Shown: positions 15,462 to 26,418, numbered from the stretch's first letter. The stretch: 64,000 nucleotides of DNA from CALWOS01 sp963595735 (GCA_963595735.1 CAVBJJ010000004.1:23053-87052), one strand, 5' to 3'. Notes: generated from the sequence alone by a model not told the origin. Numbers and translations: made by a program.

Positions 15462-16682
15462 TCAGGCTTTGAGCACCATGTCAAAGGCGTTGTGTTCCGC
15501 CAGCAGACGCACCCGGCTTCTGTCGCCGGTCAGGTGCAGCTCCCGGACGGTCACGCCGTCCGCAGTGGCCAGCCCCACAAAAACCGTGCCCACGGGGTGT
15601 ACCCCGTCGCCGCCCGGTCCGGCCAGCCCGGTAATGCCAAGGCCATAGTCCGACCCCAGCTTTTCCCGCACATGCTGCGCCAGCAGCGCCGCCACCTCCC
15701 GGCTGACCGCGCCCTTTTCCTCCAGCACCTGGGCGGGAATGTCCAGCAGCGTTTGCTTGGCGGCATTGGTATACACCGTCACGCCGCCCAAAAACACCGC
15801 CGAAGCCCCGGCCAGCGCCGTCAGCCGCTTTGCCACACCGCCGCCGGTGCAGCTTTCCGCCGCGGTAAGGGTCTTGCCCTCCCGCTGCAATTTGTGCAAA
15901 ACGGCCTCCTCCAGACTTTCCACATCCACGCCGTAGATCAGATCGCCCAGCTCCGCTTTTACCTGCACCAGCACCGGCGCCATCAGGGCTTCCGCCTCCT
16001 CCGGGCTGTGGGCCTTCGCCGTCAGCCGCAGGAACATTTCCCCCTCCTTGGCGTAGGGCGCCAGCGTGGGGTTGTGCAGCCGGTTCATCAGATCCCGCAG
16101 GCGGTATTCTACCGCGCTTTCTCCCTCGCCAAACACCCGCAGATTGTGGGTGAATATCTTTTCATCCGAAAGGTTCTGGAGATAGGGCATGGCGCAGTGG
16201 CGGAACATGGCGTTGCACTCCCGGGGCGGGCCTGGCAGCATCACACAGCGCACCCCCTCCACCAGAAACGCGCAGCCGGGGGCGGTGCCCCAGTCGTTCT
16301 GGAACACTGTGCTTCCGGCGGGCAGATAGGCCTGCTGCAAATTGTTCTCCGTCATGACCTTTCCCTTCTGCCGGAAATACTCCCGCATCCGGTCGGCGGC
16401 CTCTTGATTGAACTCCAGCGTCAGCCCAAAGGCCTCCGCCAGCACCTGCTTGGTCAGGTCATCGCAGGTGGGTCCCAGTCCGCCGGTGGTCAGGATCAAA
16501 TCCGCCCGCTCCCGGGCGACCGCCACTACCTGGCGCAGGCGCTGAGGATTATCCCCCACCACCGTGTGCCAGAACACATCAATGCCCAGCTCGCTCAGCC
16601 CAACGGAAATATCCCGGGCGTCGGTGTTGACGATGTTGCCCAAAAGCAGCTCGGTTCCCACCGAGATGATCTCAGCCCGCAT
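15462..16682 (-). CDS. cinA: CinA: nicotinamide-nucleotide amidase / competence-damage protein
   Basis: The protein has 406 residues, starting at ATG 16682 behind AGGAGGG. The N-terminal MoCF-like domain (1-170) shows GTELLLGNIVNTDA and TTGGLGPTCDD. The C-terminal CinA domain (about 250-405) shows TAAESCTGG and GITGLAGPGGDG, the site of the NMN amidohydrolase activity. CinA recycles pyridine nucleotides (NMN to nicotinic acid mononucleotide) and in competent bacteria is co-expressed with recA. Here recA is not adjacent; the neighbour 16 bp upstream is lepA, so the two are probably one transcript. Confidence 0.93.
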   Translation of the reverse strand: MRAEIISVGTELLLGNIVNTDARDISVGLSELGIDVFWHTVVGDNPQRLRQVVAVARERADLILTTGGLGPTCDDLTKQVLAEAFGLTLEFNQEAADRMREYFRQKGKVMTENNLQQAYLPAGSTVFQNDWGTAPGCAFLVEGVRCVMLPGPPRECNAMFRHCAMPYLQNLSDEKIFTHNLRVFGEGESAVEYRLRDLMNRLHNPTLAPYAKEGEMFLRLTAKAHSPEEAEALMAPVLVQVKAELGDLIYGVDVESLEEAVLHKLQREGKTLTAAESCTGGGVAKRLTALAGASAVFLGGVTVYTNAAKQTLLDIPAQVLEEKGAVSREVAALLAQHVREKLGSDYGLGITGLAGPGGDGVHPVGTVFVGLATADGVTVRELHLTGDRSRVRLLAEHNAFDMVLKA

Positions 16683-16698
16683 TGCACAGCCCTCCTTT

Positions 16699-18504
<1,806 letters not shown>

Positions 18505-18512
18505 TGTGTTCT

Positions 18513-18830
18513 TTACTCCTTTTGTCCCTGGGCGGCACGCTCCGCCGTTTGGGCAAGTTCCCGCAGCTGACCGGCGATCTGCTCCAGCGCCAAGCTGGCC
18601 GTGTCCGGCTTCTGCTCCTCCTCACTGCGTCCCAGCAGGTAGTCCGCCGTGACTTGAAAATAATCGCAGGCTCGGCAGAGGAAAGCCAAGCCCGGTTCCC
18701 GCGCTCCGTTTTCATAATGGGACAGCAGAGCCTGGCTGATGTGCAGATCTCCTGCCGCCTTGCGCTGACTCAATCCCTTTTTGCGCCGCAGTTCCGCCAT
18801 TCTCTGGGGAAATTCTTTTTCTGCGCTCAT
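18513..18830 (-). CDS. XRE-family helix-turn-helix regulator
   Basis: The protein has 105 residues. Residues 8-66 are a Cro/C1-type HTH (MAELRRKKGLSQRKAAGDLHIS, then LLSHYENGAREPG, and the typical TADYLLGRS end at about 61-69). Residues 70-105 form an amphipathic helix likely used for dimer formation. There is no peptidase or ligand domain. The start has AGGAGG eight bases upstream. Its promoter carries two inverted repeats around the -10 box, consistent with autorepression, which would also control lepA and perhaps cinA behind it. The signal it senses is unknown. Confidence 0.9.
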   Translation of the reverse strand: MSAEKEFPQRMAELRRKKGLSQRKAAGDLHISQALLSHYENGAREPGLAFLCRACDYFQVTADYLLGRSEEEQKPDTASLALEQIAGQLRELAQTAERAAQGQKE

Positions 18831-18855
18831 TTCTTTCCTCCTGAAAGATGCAAAG

Positions 18856-18906
18856 GTAATGATTACATACAGTATATATTATATCTGTATTCCCCCGCTT
18901 TGTAAA
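18856..18906 (-). promoter_or_regulatory. Promoter and likely autoregulatory operator of XRE-lepA
   Basis: On the minus strand TTTACA (18901-18906) and TATAAT (18878-18883) are exactly 17 bp apart. The -10 box sits inside an inverted repeat ATACAG-N12-CTGTAT (18867-18890), and an 11-bp palindrome GTAATGATTAC (18856-18866) follows directly at the expected start of transcription. This arrangement fits repression by the XRE protein encoded just downstream. Binding is inferred. Confidence 0.75.
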
Positions 18907-18962
18907 TATCTTCCCCGGCAAAAATTTTGCTTTTTCCTCCCCTGTAAAATTTTAACAGAATC

Positions 18963-18991
18963 TTTACATTTTCCACCCGATATGCTATTGT
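18963..18991 (+). promoter_or_regulatory. Promoter of the DUF6273 gene
   Basis: TTTACA (18963-18968) and TATTGT (18986-18991) have a 17-bp spacer and an extended TGC. The pair is about 90 bp upstream of the ATG at 19081. The stretch between holds no further signal I can support. Confidence 0.5.
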
Positions 18992-19080
18992 TTACTGGAT
19001 ACAATACGCTTTCTTCCTCTTGCAGACGGAATTGCCTATGCGGGGAGATCACGCCACAAAAACCGGAGAAGGAGGACAAA

Positions 19081-19704
19081 ATGACAAAAAACATCGGCGA
19101 CGAAGTCCTGTTCGGCGCATATAAACAGGGAGCCGATCCCGACAGTGAGAAAACGGCAATCGAATGGCTGGTTTTGGATAAAAAGGACGACAAGCTCCTG
19201 GTCATCAGCAAATATGTGCTGGATTGCCTGAAATACCACAATTCCTTTGCGGATATCACCTGGGAAAAATGCTCTCTGCGCAAATGGCTCAACGACAGCT
19301 TCCTGAACGAAGCCTTCACACCGGCGGAACAGGAAAAAATCCAGACCACCACCGTTTCGACCGAGGAAAACCCCTGGTATATCACAGATCCCGGCAAAGA
19401 CACCACGGACAAGGTGTTCCTGCTCAGCATTGCGGAAGCGGAAAAATATTTCTCCTCTGTGGAGGAAAGAAAATGCCTGCCCACCGCCTATGCCATCGCC
19501 CGGGGCACATTTACCAGCAACCGGCACAAATCCGACGGCAAGCCCACCTGTTGGTGGTGGCTGCGCTCCCCCGGCGACCGGCAGTACTTTGCCTCCACCA
19601 TTCTCCTGGGCGGCTCCATCAACTACGACGGCTGTCTGGTCAGCAACACCCACGATGGCGTTCGCCCGGCCATGTGGATCGACAGCGTCGGCGTGGAGGG
19701 ATAA
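19081..19704 (+). CDS. DUF6273 domain protein
   Basis: The protein has 207 residues. I take ATG 19081, which has GAAGGAGG nearby upstream; the earlier open frame has no site. The whole protein matches the DUF6273 pattern: an N-terminal IGDEVLFGAY and IEWLVLDKKDDKLLVISKYVLD, then WEKCSLRKWLN, FLLSIAEAEKYF, and the hallmark CWWWLRSPG (about 160-168) and GVRPAMWI (about 194-201). There is no signal peptide or membrane segment, while many relatives have this domain attached to zinc ribbons or surface anchors. The fold is related in pattern to formylglycine-enzyme/lectin-like folds. No biochemical role is known to me. It stands alone with its own promoter. Confidence 0.78.
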   Translation: MTKNIGDEVLFGAYKQGADPDSEKTAIEWLVLDKKDDKLLVISKYVLDCLKYHNSFADITWEKCSLRKWLNDSFLNEAFTPAEQEKIQTTTVSTEENPWYITDPGKDTTDKVFLLSIAEAEKYFSSVEERKCLPTAYAIARGTFTSNRHKSDGKPTCWWWLRSPGDRQYFASTILLGGSINYDGCLVSNTHDGVRPAMWIDSVGVEG

Positions 19705-19746
19705 ACAACAGCACACGATCGGCTTTCTTTTTCATTGCAATTTCCG

Positions 19747-19769
19747 GCAGGTTACAGCGCCTGCTTTTT
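19747..19769 (+). terminator. Possible weak terminator after the DUF6273 gene
   Basis: A 5-bp stem GCAGG/CCTGC with an eight-base loop is followed by five T. A second candidate, the AAATCCTAGGATTT palindrome followed by TTT, lies at 19790-19803. Both are weak. Confidence 0.4.
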
Positions 19770-19901
19770 CCTGCCCAGCAAAACCCTGGAAATCCTAGGA
19801 TTTTTTCGCTTACTCTCCGCCCATGCACGCCGTCCCGGTCTTTTCCCGGCAAACTTATCCCATGATGGCAGGGTATCCCTCCGCAAACTTCCCCTTGTCT
19901 C

Positions 19902-19929
19902 TTGACTTTTTTCCCATTTGTGCTAAAGT
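19902..19929 (+). promoter_or_regulatory. Promoter of pta
   Basis: TTGACT (19902-19907) and TAAAGT (19924-19929) are 16 bp apart, with TGC in front of the -10 box. The pair lies about 37 bp upstream of the pta start. Confidence 0.6.
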
Positions 19930-19965
19930 TAAAATACTCATATTAAAATATCGGAGGAGATCACC

Positions 19966-20979
19966 ATGTTCGATAAACTGACCGCAACTCTCAAGACCAG
20001 CCCCAAGACCATCGTCTTTACCGAGGGTACCGACGCCCGCATCCTGAGCGCCACCGAGCGTCTGCTCAAGGAAAAGCTGATGGGCGTTGTCCTCATCGGC
20101 GGTGTGGACGAGGTCAAGGCCGCTGCCGCCAAGGACGGCTTCTGCATTGACGGCGCCCAGATCATCGACCCCGCCACCTATCCGGAAATGGACGCTATGG
20201 TGGACGCCATGGTCGAGCTGCGCAAGGGCAAAATGTCCGCGGACGACTGCCGCGCCGCACTGGCCAAGGGCAACTACTTCGGCACCATGCTGGTGAAAAT
20301 GGACAAGGCCGACTGCCTGCTGGGCGGCGCCACCTACTCCACCGCGGACACCGTTCGTCCCGCCCTGCAGCTGATCAAGACCAAGCCCGGTGCCCATCTG
20401 GTCTCCTCCTGCTTCATCCTCACCCGCGAGACCGGTGACGAGAACCTGCGCACCATCTGCATGGGTGACTGCGCCATCAACCTGGACTACCAGGACACCC
20501 TGGACAAGGAGGGCAATGTGAAGTTCTCCGGCGCCCAGAAGCTGGCGGAGGTCGCCATCGAGTCCGCCAAGTGCGCCAAGATTTTCGGCATCGACCCCAA
20601 GGTCGCCATGCTCAGCTTCTCCACCAAGGGCTCCGGCAAGGGCGGCACCGTTGCCCTGTCTGCCGAGGCCACCAAGATCGCCAAGGAGCTGGATCCCAGC
20701 CTGGCGATCGACGGCGAAATGCAGTTCGACGCTGCGGTTTCTCCCACGGTCGGTCAGCTGAAGTTCCCCGGCTCTCCCGTGGCCGGCTATGCCAACACCT
20801 TCATCTTCCCCCTGATCGAGGCCGGCAACATCGGCTACAAGATCGCCCAGCGTCTGGGTGGCTATGACGCTTATGGTCCTATCCTGCTGGGTCTGAACGC
20901 CCCCATCAACGACCTCAGCCGCGGCTGCAACGCCGACGAGGTCTACAAAATGGCCATCATCACCTGCGCCCTGGCCTAA
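19966..20979 (+). CDS. pta: Phosphate acetyltransferase
   Basis: The protein has 337 residues, the short single-domain Pta form typical of Firmicutes. It starts at ATG behind CGGAGGAG. Family motifs are TEGTDARIL near the start, the GGATYSTADTVRPALQ segment (about 117-132), the FSTKGSGKG loop (about 211-219) and the DGEMQFDAA stretch (about 247-255). Pta interconverts acetyl-CoA and acetyl phosphate, giving ATP with acetate kinase in acetate-forming fermentation. The acetate kinase gene is not next to it, unlike in many clostridia; pta stands alone between its own promoter and a strong terminator. Its codon use is heavily biased to C-ending codons, as expected for a highly expressed gene. Confidence 0.96.
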   Translation: MFDKLTATLKTSPKTIVFTEGTDARILSATERLLKEKLMGVVLIGGVDEVKAAAAKDGFCIDGAQIIDPATYPEMDAMVDAMVELRKGKMSADDCRAALAKGNYFGTMLVKMDKADCLLGGATYSTADTVRPALQLIKTKPGAHLVSSCFILTRETGDENLRTICMGDCAINLDYQDTLDKEGNVKFSGAQKLAEVAIESAKCAKIFGIDPKVAMLSFSTKGSGKGGTVALSAEATKIAKELDPSLAIDGEMQFDAAVSPTVGQLKFPGSPVAGYANTFIFPLIEAGNIGYKIAQRLGGYDAYGPILLGLNAPINDLSRGCNADEVYKMAIITCALA

Positions 20980-21006
20980 GGCAAAAACAAAGCTTCAAAA
21001 TTTTCT

Positions 21007-21042
21007 CCCCGGCTGCCGGAATTCGGCAGCCGGGGATTTTAT
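21007..21042 (+). terminator. Terminator of pta
   Basis: A 12-bp perfect stem CCCCGGCTGCCG/CGGCAGCCGGGG with the loop GAATT is followed by ATTTTATT. It lies 28 bp past the pta stop codon. Confidence 0.9.
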
Positions 21043-21066
21043 TCACCGAATAATCCCTCCAACCGC

Positions 21067-21114
21067 AAAACACCCACCGATGCCGCTGTTTGCCTTTGCA
21101 CCGGTGGGTGTTTT
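21067..21114. terminator. Terminator of the hemW-vanW-metG operon
   Basis: A 13-bp perfect stem AAAACACCCACCG/CGGTGGGTGTTTT has a 22-base loop. It lies 35 bp beyond the metG stop. It carries A/T-runs on both sides, so it could also back up the pta terminator. Confidence 0.75.
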
Positions 21115-21148
21115 CTCTATTTTCTCGGCTGCGCCGGGGCAAAAGCCC

Positions 21149-23125
21149 CTAGCACAGCTTTGCGCCGGCGGGAATGCCGTCGTCCAGCATCACCAGCTGC
21201 AGCACCTCCTCGCCCTTTTCCTTATGGACAGCGGAAAGGAGCATTCCGCAGCTCATCTGCCCCATCATCTTCCGGGGCGGCAGATTCACAATGGCCACGA
21301 GGGTCTTGCCGATCAGCGCCGCCGGATCATACCACTTGGCAATGCCGGAAAGGATCTGCCGATCCTCGCCGGTGCCGTCGTCCAGCGTAAAGCGCAGGAG
21401 CTTTTCGCTCTTTTTGACCGGCTGGCAGTCCTTGACCTTGACCACGCGCAGGTCATTTTTGCAGAAGGTGTCAAAGTCCACGCTCTCCTCCGCCAGCGGC
21501 TCCAGCTCCAGCGCGGGCTGCGCGGCCTTGCGGGCGGCTGCCTGCTTGGCCTCCAGCTCCGCCAGCGCCTTTTCCACATCCACTCGGGGGAACAGGTTCT
21601 CTCCCTTGGTGACCGGCGCGGTCTCCTCCCGGCTGCCCCAGACCGCTGCGCTGTCCCAGCTGCGGCAGGCTTCACAGCTGCCGATCTGGGCAAAGAGCTT
21701 TTCGCAGCTTTCCGGGATAAAGGGGCTGAGCAGAATCCCGCTGATCCGGGTGGCCTCCAGCAGATTATACAGCACATGAGCCAGCCGCGCTCCGTTTGCC
21801 TCCATATCCTTTGCCAGCGCCCAGGGGACATTTTCGTCAATGTACTTATTGGCACGCTGGATCAGCTTGAACACCTCGTCCAACGCCTTGTGAGGGGCAA
21901 AGCTGTCCATGGCGGCGGCATAGCGCGCCTGCAGCCCGCCGGCCATCTCCCGCAGTTCCGTGTCCTGCGGCTCCGGATTTTCCCAATTTTTGCACCCGGC
22001 GGGCAGATGCTCGCCAAAGTACTTCTGCACCATGGCGGTGGTGCGGCTGACCAGGTTGCCCAGGTCGTTGGCCAGGTCGGTATTGATGGTCTGGATCAGC
22101 AGTTCGTTGGAGAAGTTGCCGTCGCTGCCAAAGGGGAAGGTGCGCATCAGGAAAAAGCGCAGGGCATCCACCCCAAACATCTCCGCCAGAATATAGGGAT
22201 CGACCACATTGCCCTTGGACTTGCTCATCTTGCCGCCATCCAGCAGCAGCCAGCCATGGCCGAACACCTTTTTCGGCAGGGGCATATGCATACTCATGAG
22301 CATGGCCGGCCAGATGATGGAGTGAAAGCGCACGATCTCCTTGCCCACGAAATGCACATCCGCCGGCCAAAAACGATCGTAGTCCTGATATTTGTCGTTG
22401 TACAGTCCCAGCGCCGTGGTGTAGTTGAACAGGGCGTCCACCCACACATAGACCACATGGCCGGGGTCAAAATCCACCGGAATACCCCAGGTAAAGCTGG
22501 TGCGGGATACACACAGATCCTCCAGACCGGGATCGATGAAGTTATGGATCATCTCGTTAACGCGGCTGCGGGGCTGCAGGAAATCCGTGTTCTCCAGCAG
22601 ATCGCGCACCCGGTCGGCATACTTGGAAAGCCGGAAGAAATAGGCTTCCTCCTCCGCCTCCTGTACCTCACGGCCGCAGTCAGGGCATTTGCCGTCCTTG
22701 AGCTGGCTGTCCGTCCAGAAGCTTTCGCAGGGCTTGCAGTATTTTCCCTTATAGGTGCCCTTGTAAATGTCCCCGTTTTCGTACATTTTCCGGAAAATTT
22801 TCTGAATGGACTGCACATGGTAATCGTCTGTGGTGCGGATGAAACGGTCGTTGGAGATGTTCATCAGCTTCCACAGCGCCAAAACGCCCCGCTCCCCGGC
22901 AACGATGTTATCCACAAACTGCTTGGGGGTAATGCCGGCGGCGGCCGCCTTGTCCTCGATCTTCTGTCCGTGCTCATCCGTGCCGGTGAGGAACATGACA
23001 TCATAGCCCTGCAAACGCTTGTAGCGAGCCATGGAGTCCGTTGCCACCGTACAATAGGTGTGGCCAATGTGGAGCTTGTCGCTGGGGTAATAAATCGGTG
23101 TTGTGATATAAAACTTCTCTCGCAT
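21149..23125 (-). CDS. metG: Methionyl-tRNA synthetase
   Basis: The protein has 658 residues. The class I signature HIGH is at about 20-23 (DKLHIGHTYC), the zinc knuckle runs through YCKPCESFW and CPDCGRE (about 128-150), and KMSKSKG lies near 302-308. An anticodon-binding helical domain follows, then a C-terminal Trbp111/EMAP-like tRNA-binding domain (about 552-658). MetRS charges initiator and elongator tRNA-Met. It follows vanW with a 58-bp gap in the hemW-vanW-metG operon. No T-box or SAM riboswitch fits in the short upstream gap. Confidence 0.97.
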   Translation of the reverse strand: MREKFYITTPIYYPSDKLHIGHTYCTVATDSMARYKRLQGYDVMFLTGTDEHGQKIEDKAAAAGITPKQFVDNIVAGERGVLALWKLMNISNDRFIRTTDDYHVQSIQKIFRKMYENGDIYKGTYKGKYCKPCESFWTDSQLKDGKCPDCGREVQEAEEEAYFFRLSKYADRVRDLLENTDFLQPRSRVNEMIHNFIDPGLEDLCVSRTSFTWGIPVDFDPGHVVYVWVDALFNYTTALGLYNDKYQDYDRFWPADVHFVGKEIVRFHSIIWPAMLMSMHMPLPKKVFGHGWLLLDGGKMSKSKGNVVDPYILAEMFGVDALRFFLMRTFPFGSDGNFSNELLIQTINTDLANDLGNLVSRTTAMVQKYFGEHLPAGCKNWENPEPQDTELREMAGGLQARYAAAMDSFAPHKALDEVFKLIQRANKYIDENVPWALAKDMEANGARLAHVLYNLLEATRISGILLSPFIPESCEKLFAQIGSCEACRSWDSAAVWGSREETAPVTKGENLFPRVDVEKALAELEAKQAAARKAAQPALELEPLAEESVDFDTFCKNDLRVVKVKDCQPVKKSEKLLRFTLDDGTGEDRQILSGIAKWYDPAALIGKTLVAIVNLPPRKMMGQMSCGMLLSAVHKEKGEEVLQLVMLDDGIPAGAKLC

Positions 23126-23183
23126 GATGTCCTCTCCTTCTTTCGTCCCCCCTGCGGGGGAAGCGCTTTCTCTGCCCTGCTTG

Positions 23184-24908
23184 TTATGCCTCGGTCTCGG
23201 TTTCCTGCTGATGATAGTGATACTGGCTGGTGGCCTCCTTTTCTCGGCTGACCAGCTCTCCCTGGGAATTATATACGCAGCGGTAGCTCTGTACGCCGTA
23301 GCCGTTTTCCAGATTCCAGCTGTCGGTTTCCATTTTCACATAGCTGCCATCCAAGTCGCTGCCCCAGATCTTGATGAAAACCACGCCGCCCTGTACATAG
23401 GCCTCGATCTTAACGGGATACTCCCGGTCATTGACAAAGCGGAAATCCGGGCTGGGCCAGCTGACGGTAGCATCCAGCCCCGCCTGCATATAGTTAACGC
23501 CAAAATAGTGATTTTGTCGCTCTGTGATTTTCAAATTTGCGTGCAGCACGGTGTAATACAGGGTCGAGCTGACCTGGCAAATGCCGCCGCCATACTCCTG
23601 CACGACCTTACCGGCGCTGTAAGCCCCGGCCATCTGGTAGCCGTTTTCCGGTGTGCGCTGTCCCAGCGCGCCGTTGTAGGAAAACTCCTCACCCGGATTC
23701 AGGATCACACCGTTGATGGCGGCGCAGGCCTTGACCACATTGTTCACCCGTGCCGCGCTGCTGTAGCCCAGCCCCGTGGAGAACTGCGCCAGGCAGTTGG
23801 CAAACATCCGCTCCTGCAGCTGCTCCGTGGTCACGGTGGGATAGGTCACCGTCAGGGGGATGGTCACCGTGTCTCCCACCTTGGCCTGATCCCAAAGCCG
23901 TTTGGCCTCCGCCTGGTCAAAGTCATAGCCGATCACGCTGGGCGTTGCCGTGCCGTTTTCCTTGTCGCAGACGGAATTCTGCACCTGGGTACAAACGCTG
24001 TCGTGCAGCGCCTGAAAATCGCACTGGGCGTTTTTCGCCTTCGCCTCGTCCAGCTTGGGGGTGTAATACTGCTCGGTAAAATCCCGGCGGATCAGCGCAT
24101 CCACCGCCAGGTCGCAAATCTCGTCTTCATCCAGGATCATGGCATCGCCGGCCTTTTGCAGCAGCAGATTTTCCTCCTGGATCACCGGCGCATCGCTTTG
24201 CAGCTTTTCTCTGGCTTCCGCCACGCCCGGGGCGAAAATTGCCTGGATATTTTCTTTTTCCAGGGGAATTTCCCGCTCCAGCTCTTCACCGTGGAGCATT
24301 CCCTTGACCCAATAAAACAGCTTTCCAAACATATTGCTGCTGTCTCTGCCATAGTTCCAGGCCTGCCGGGCGCCGTCCTCCGGCGTTGTGGCAACCCCGG
24401 CCTGCGCCGCGGTCAGCTGCAAACGCACCTCCGACGGCAGCACAACGGTCACCGCCGCGTCCTCCGGAATGGCGTATCCAGCCTGGGTCAGGGTCTGGGT
24501 CGCCTCCGCCAGGGTCATGCCGCCCAGCTCGATCCCCTCCAGCTGCACATGGGGGTAGATGGTATCCTTTTGGGACACCCCATAGGCCAGCGCCGTCACG
24601 ACAACGCACAGCGCCGCCACAATGCACAGCACCGGCAGAACGCGCCGGGCGCTTTTTTCCGCCTGTTGGGGCTTTTCCACCCGGGGTGCGGCTTTCGGCT
24701 TTGCCGCCGGGCGCTGCATCACCGCCGCACCGGCCGGTGCGGCGGCTCTTCCGGATCTTGTGCCGCTCTGCTTGGACGGCGCTTTCTGGCGTTTCGCCGA
24801 AGCTGCCTGCGCCGGGCGCTTTTCGTGACTGCCGCCGGTGCTTTTCAGATGTACGCCGCTTTTCGCTTTTTCCGCTTCTTTTTTTGATTTTGAACTGACA
24901 AGCTTCAT
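23184..24908 (-). CDS. VanW-family cell-wall protein
   Basis: The protein has 574 residues. Residues 1-88 are a long basic, Ala/Pro-rich cytosolic tail, and residues about 89-112 form one membrane segment (VLPVLCIVAALCVVVTALAYG). A peptidoglycan-binding-like (PG_binding_4 type) region runs about 113-400. The VanW domain (about 400-545) shows the FSYNGALGQRT, EYGGGICQVSSTLYYTVL and NHYFGVNYMQAG blocks. VanW-domain proteins accompany wall and vancomycin-resistance loci, but the function is not established; no van genes are present here. The start ATG overlaps the hemW stop in ATGA. Confidence 0.9.
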   Translation of the reverse strand: MKLVSSKSKKEAEKAKSGVHLKSTGGSHEKRPAQAASAKRQKAPSKQSGTRSGRAAAPAGAAVMQRPAAKPKAAPRVEKPQQAEKSARRVLPVLCIVAALCVVVTALAYGVSQKDTIYPHVQLEGIELGGMTLAEATQTLTQAGYAIPEDAAVTVVLPSEVRLQLTAAQAGVATTPEDGARQAWNYGRDSSNMFGKLFYWVKGMLHGEELEREIPLEKENIQAIFAPGVAEAREKLQSDAPVIQEENLLLQKAGDAMILDEDEICDLAVDALIRRDFTEQYYTPKLDEAKAKNAQCDFQALHDSVCTQVQNSVCDKENGTATPSVIGYDFDQAEAKRLWDQAKVGDTVTIPLTVTYPTVTTEQLQERMFANCLAQFSTGLGYSSAARVNNVVKACAAINGVILNPGEEFSYNGALGQRTPENGYQMAGAYSAGKVVQEYGGGICQVSSTLYYTVLHANLKITERQNHYFGVNYMQAGLDATVSWPSPDFRFVNDREYPVKIEAYVQGGVVFIKIWGSDLDGSYVKMETDSWNLENGYGVQSYRCVYNSQGELVSREKEATSQYHYHQQETETEA

Positions 24909-26185
24909 GCTCTACCGTCCTTCATCCAGCGCTTTTCCCCTTGATCGCCGAACTCCGGCAAAGAGACAAAAATTCCCGTTTTCTTTTCCGTTTCCGCGCT
25001 GTGGCCATCCGCCACAGTCCCGGCGTTTCCGCTGCGGCGGTTGGCCGCCTGGGCTTCCAATATGGTACCGATCAAAATGTTGGACAGCAAAAAGCCGGTC
25101 GGTGTGAATCGCCAGCGGCCGTCCTCCTGTTTGGCCCAGCCGTGGGCTTCAAACTCCCGCAGCGGCCCCTCCAGAACAGAAAAGCCGCCTCGGTAAATGC
25201 GTTGGTACTCCGCCGCACAGATCCCGCGGGTGGTGCGCAGTCCCAGCATCAGGTACTCCGCCGCTCTGTCCAGCTGATCCACCTGCTCGTATTCATCCAA
25301 AATCTCCCCGCCGCTGTCGATCCCGCGGATATAGGCATCCAGATCCCGCACATAGCTGTACCGGAGATGCCCCACGCAGGAGTGGGCGCCGGGTCCAAAG
25401 CCCATGTAGTCCCGCAGCCGCCAGTATTTCATATTATGCCGGGATTCCTGCCCCGGCAGCGAGAAGTTGGAAATTTCGTATTGCTGATAGCCGCACTGCG
25501 CCAAAAACTCCGTTGCATACAGATACATATCCGCCTGCTCATCCTCCGAGGGCAGCATAGGGGAATCCTTGTAACGGTACAGGGGCGTGCCCTCCTCCAG
25601 CTTCAGCCCATAGCAGGACAAATGCTCCGGCTGCAGCTGCAGCGCCTTGCTCAGCGTGTCCGCCCAGTCCTGCTTGGTCTGGCTGGGCAGGCCGTAGATC
25701 AGATCCACGCTCAGGCGCTCGATCCCCGCCGCGCGAATGGTTTTTGCGGCTTTTTCCACCTGCTGCCAGCTGTGCCGGCGGCCGATCATTTTCAGGATAT
25801 CCGGGTTCGCGCTCTGCGCCCCCAGAGAAATGCGGTTCACACCCTCCTTCCGCAGGGCGGTCATCTCGGAAAGGCGCACGCTGTCCGGATTGGCCTCCAC
25901 GGTGATCTCCGCCGATTTGAGCACGCGGCAGCTGCGCTTGAGGGTATTGAGGATGCTGCAAAGGCGCTTTGCGCCGAAATAGCTGGGCGTGCCGCCGCCG
26001 AAATAGACGCTGTCGATATAATACGGCGCCAGCTGCGCCGCAGACTGCCGGATGTGGGTCTCCAGCGCCTGCTGGTACTGTTCCATTTTTTTACTCTCGC
26101 AGTCGGCCAGCGAATAGAAATCACAGTACCCGCACTTGCTGGCGCAGAAAGGAATGTGTATATAAATGCCCAGCCGTTTTTCCAT
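24905..26185 (-). CDS. hemW: HemW-like radical SAM heme chaperone
   Basis: The protein has 426 residues. The radical SAM motif is CASKCGYC (Cys14, Cys18, Cys21), directly after the start as in HemW, and lacks the extra downstream Cys of true HemN. GGGTPS, the ANPDS strand and RISLGAQS follow. The HemN C-terminal domain is present at about 290-375, and the tail (about 385-426) is hydrophilic and unlike the family core. HemW binds heme and is thought to deliver it to membrane hemoproteins. It is first in the hemW-vanW-metG operon. In many bacteria it lies next to lepA; here lepA is about 6.4 kb away on the same strand. Confidence 0.9.
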   Translation of the reverse strand: MEKRLGIYIHIPFCASKCGYCDFYSLADCESKKMEQYQQALETHIRQSAAQLAPYYIDSVYFGGGTPSYFGAKRLCSILNTLKRSCRVLKSAEITVEANPDSVRLSEMTALRKEGVNRISLGAQSANPDILKMIGRRHSWQQVEKAAKTIRAAGIERLSVDLIYGLPSQTKQDWADTLSKALQLQPEHLSCYGLKLEEGTPLYRYKDSPMLPSEDEQADMYLYATEFLAQCGYQQYEISNFSLPGQESRHNMKYWRLRDYMGFGPGAHSCVGHLRYSYVRDLDAYIRGIDSGGEILDEYEQVDQLDRAAEYLMLGLRTTRGICAAEYQRIYRGGFSVLEGPLREFEAHGWAKQEDGRWRFTPTGFLLSNILIGTILEAQAANRRSGNAGTVADGHSAETEKKTGIFVSLPEFGDQGEKRWMKDGRA

Positions 26186-26245
26186 GGCGGTCCCCTCCGT
26201 TTTCTCTCTTTTTCGGCCGAAAAATCTGTCGATAGACTAACTTAT

Positions 26246-26274
26246 AGGATATAGCATTCTCCAGATTATGTCAA
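26246..26274 (-). promoter_or_regulatory. Promoter of the hemW operon
   Basis: On the minus strand TTGACA (26269-26274) and TATCCT (26246-26251) are 17 bp apart. A 16-bp perfect palindrome TTTTTCGGCCGAAAAA (26209-26224) lies in the leader, 24 bp upstream of the hemW ATG, and could be an operator or leader hairpin. The remaining part of this 304-bp gap (26275-26418) shows nothing I can name. Confidence 0.65.
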
Positions 26275-26418
26275 GCACGACCACCGGGCATTTTGCACTT
26301 TCCCGCTCTATCAATATGTGCAGCTTTTCGCCCTGTCATGCCGCAAAAATCCCTCCGGGAAAAACCAGGGAAAATTCTCGCGCAAAACCGCCGTATCCAG
26401 CCGCTTTTGCAGGAAAAA

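Noticed and set aside
23184..24908. Vancomycin-resistance locus because of VanW
   Set aside because: No vanH, ligase, vanX or vanRS genes are adjacent; VanW-domain proteins are common in Clostridia without resistance.
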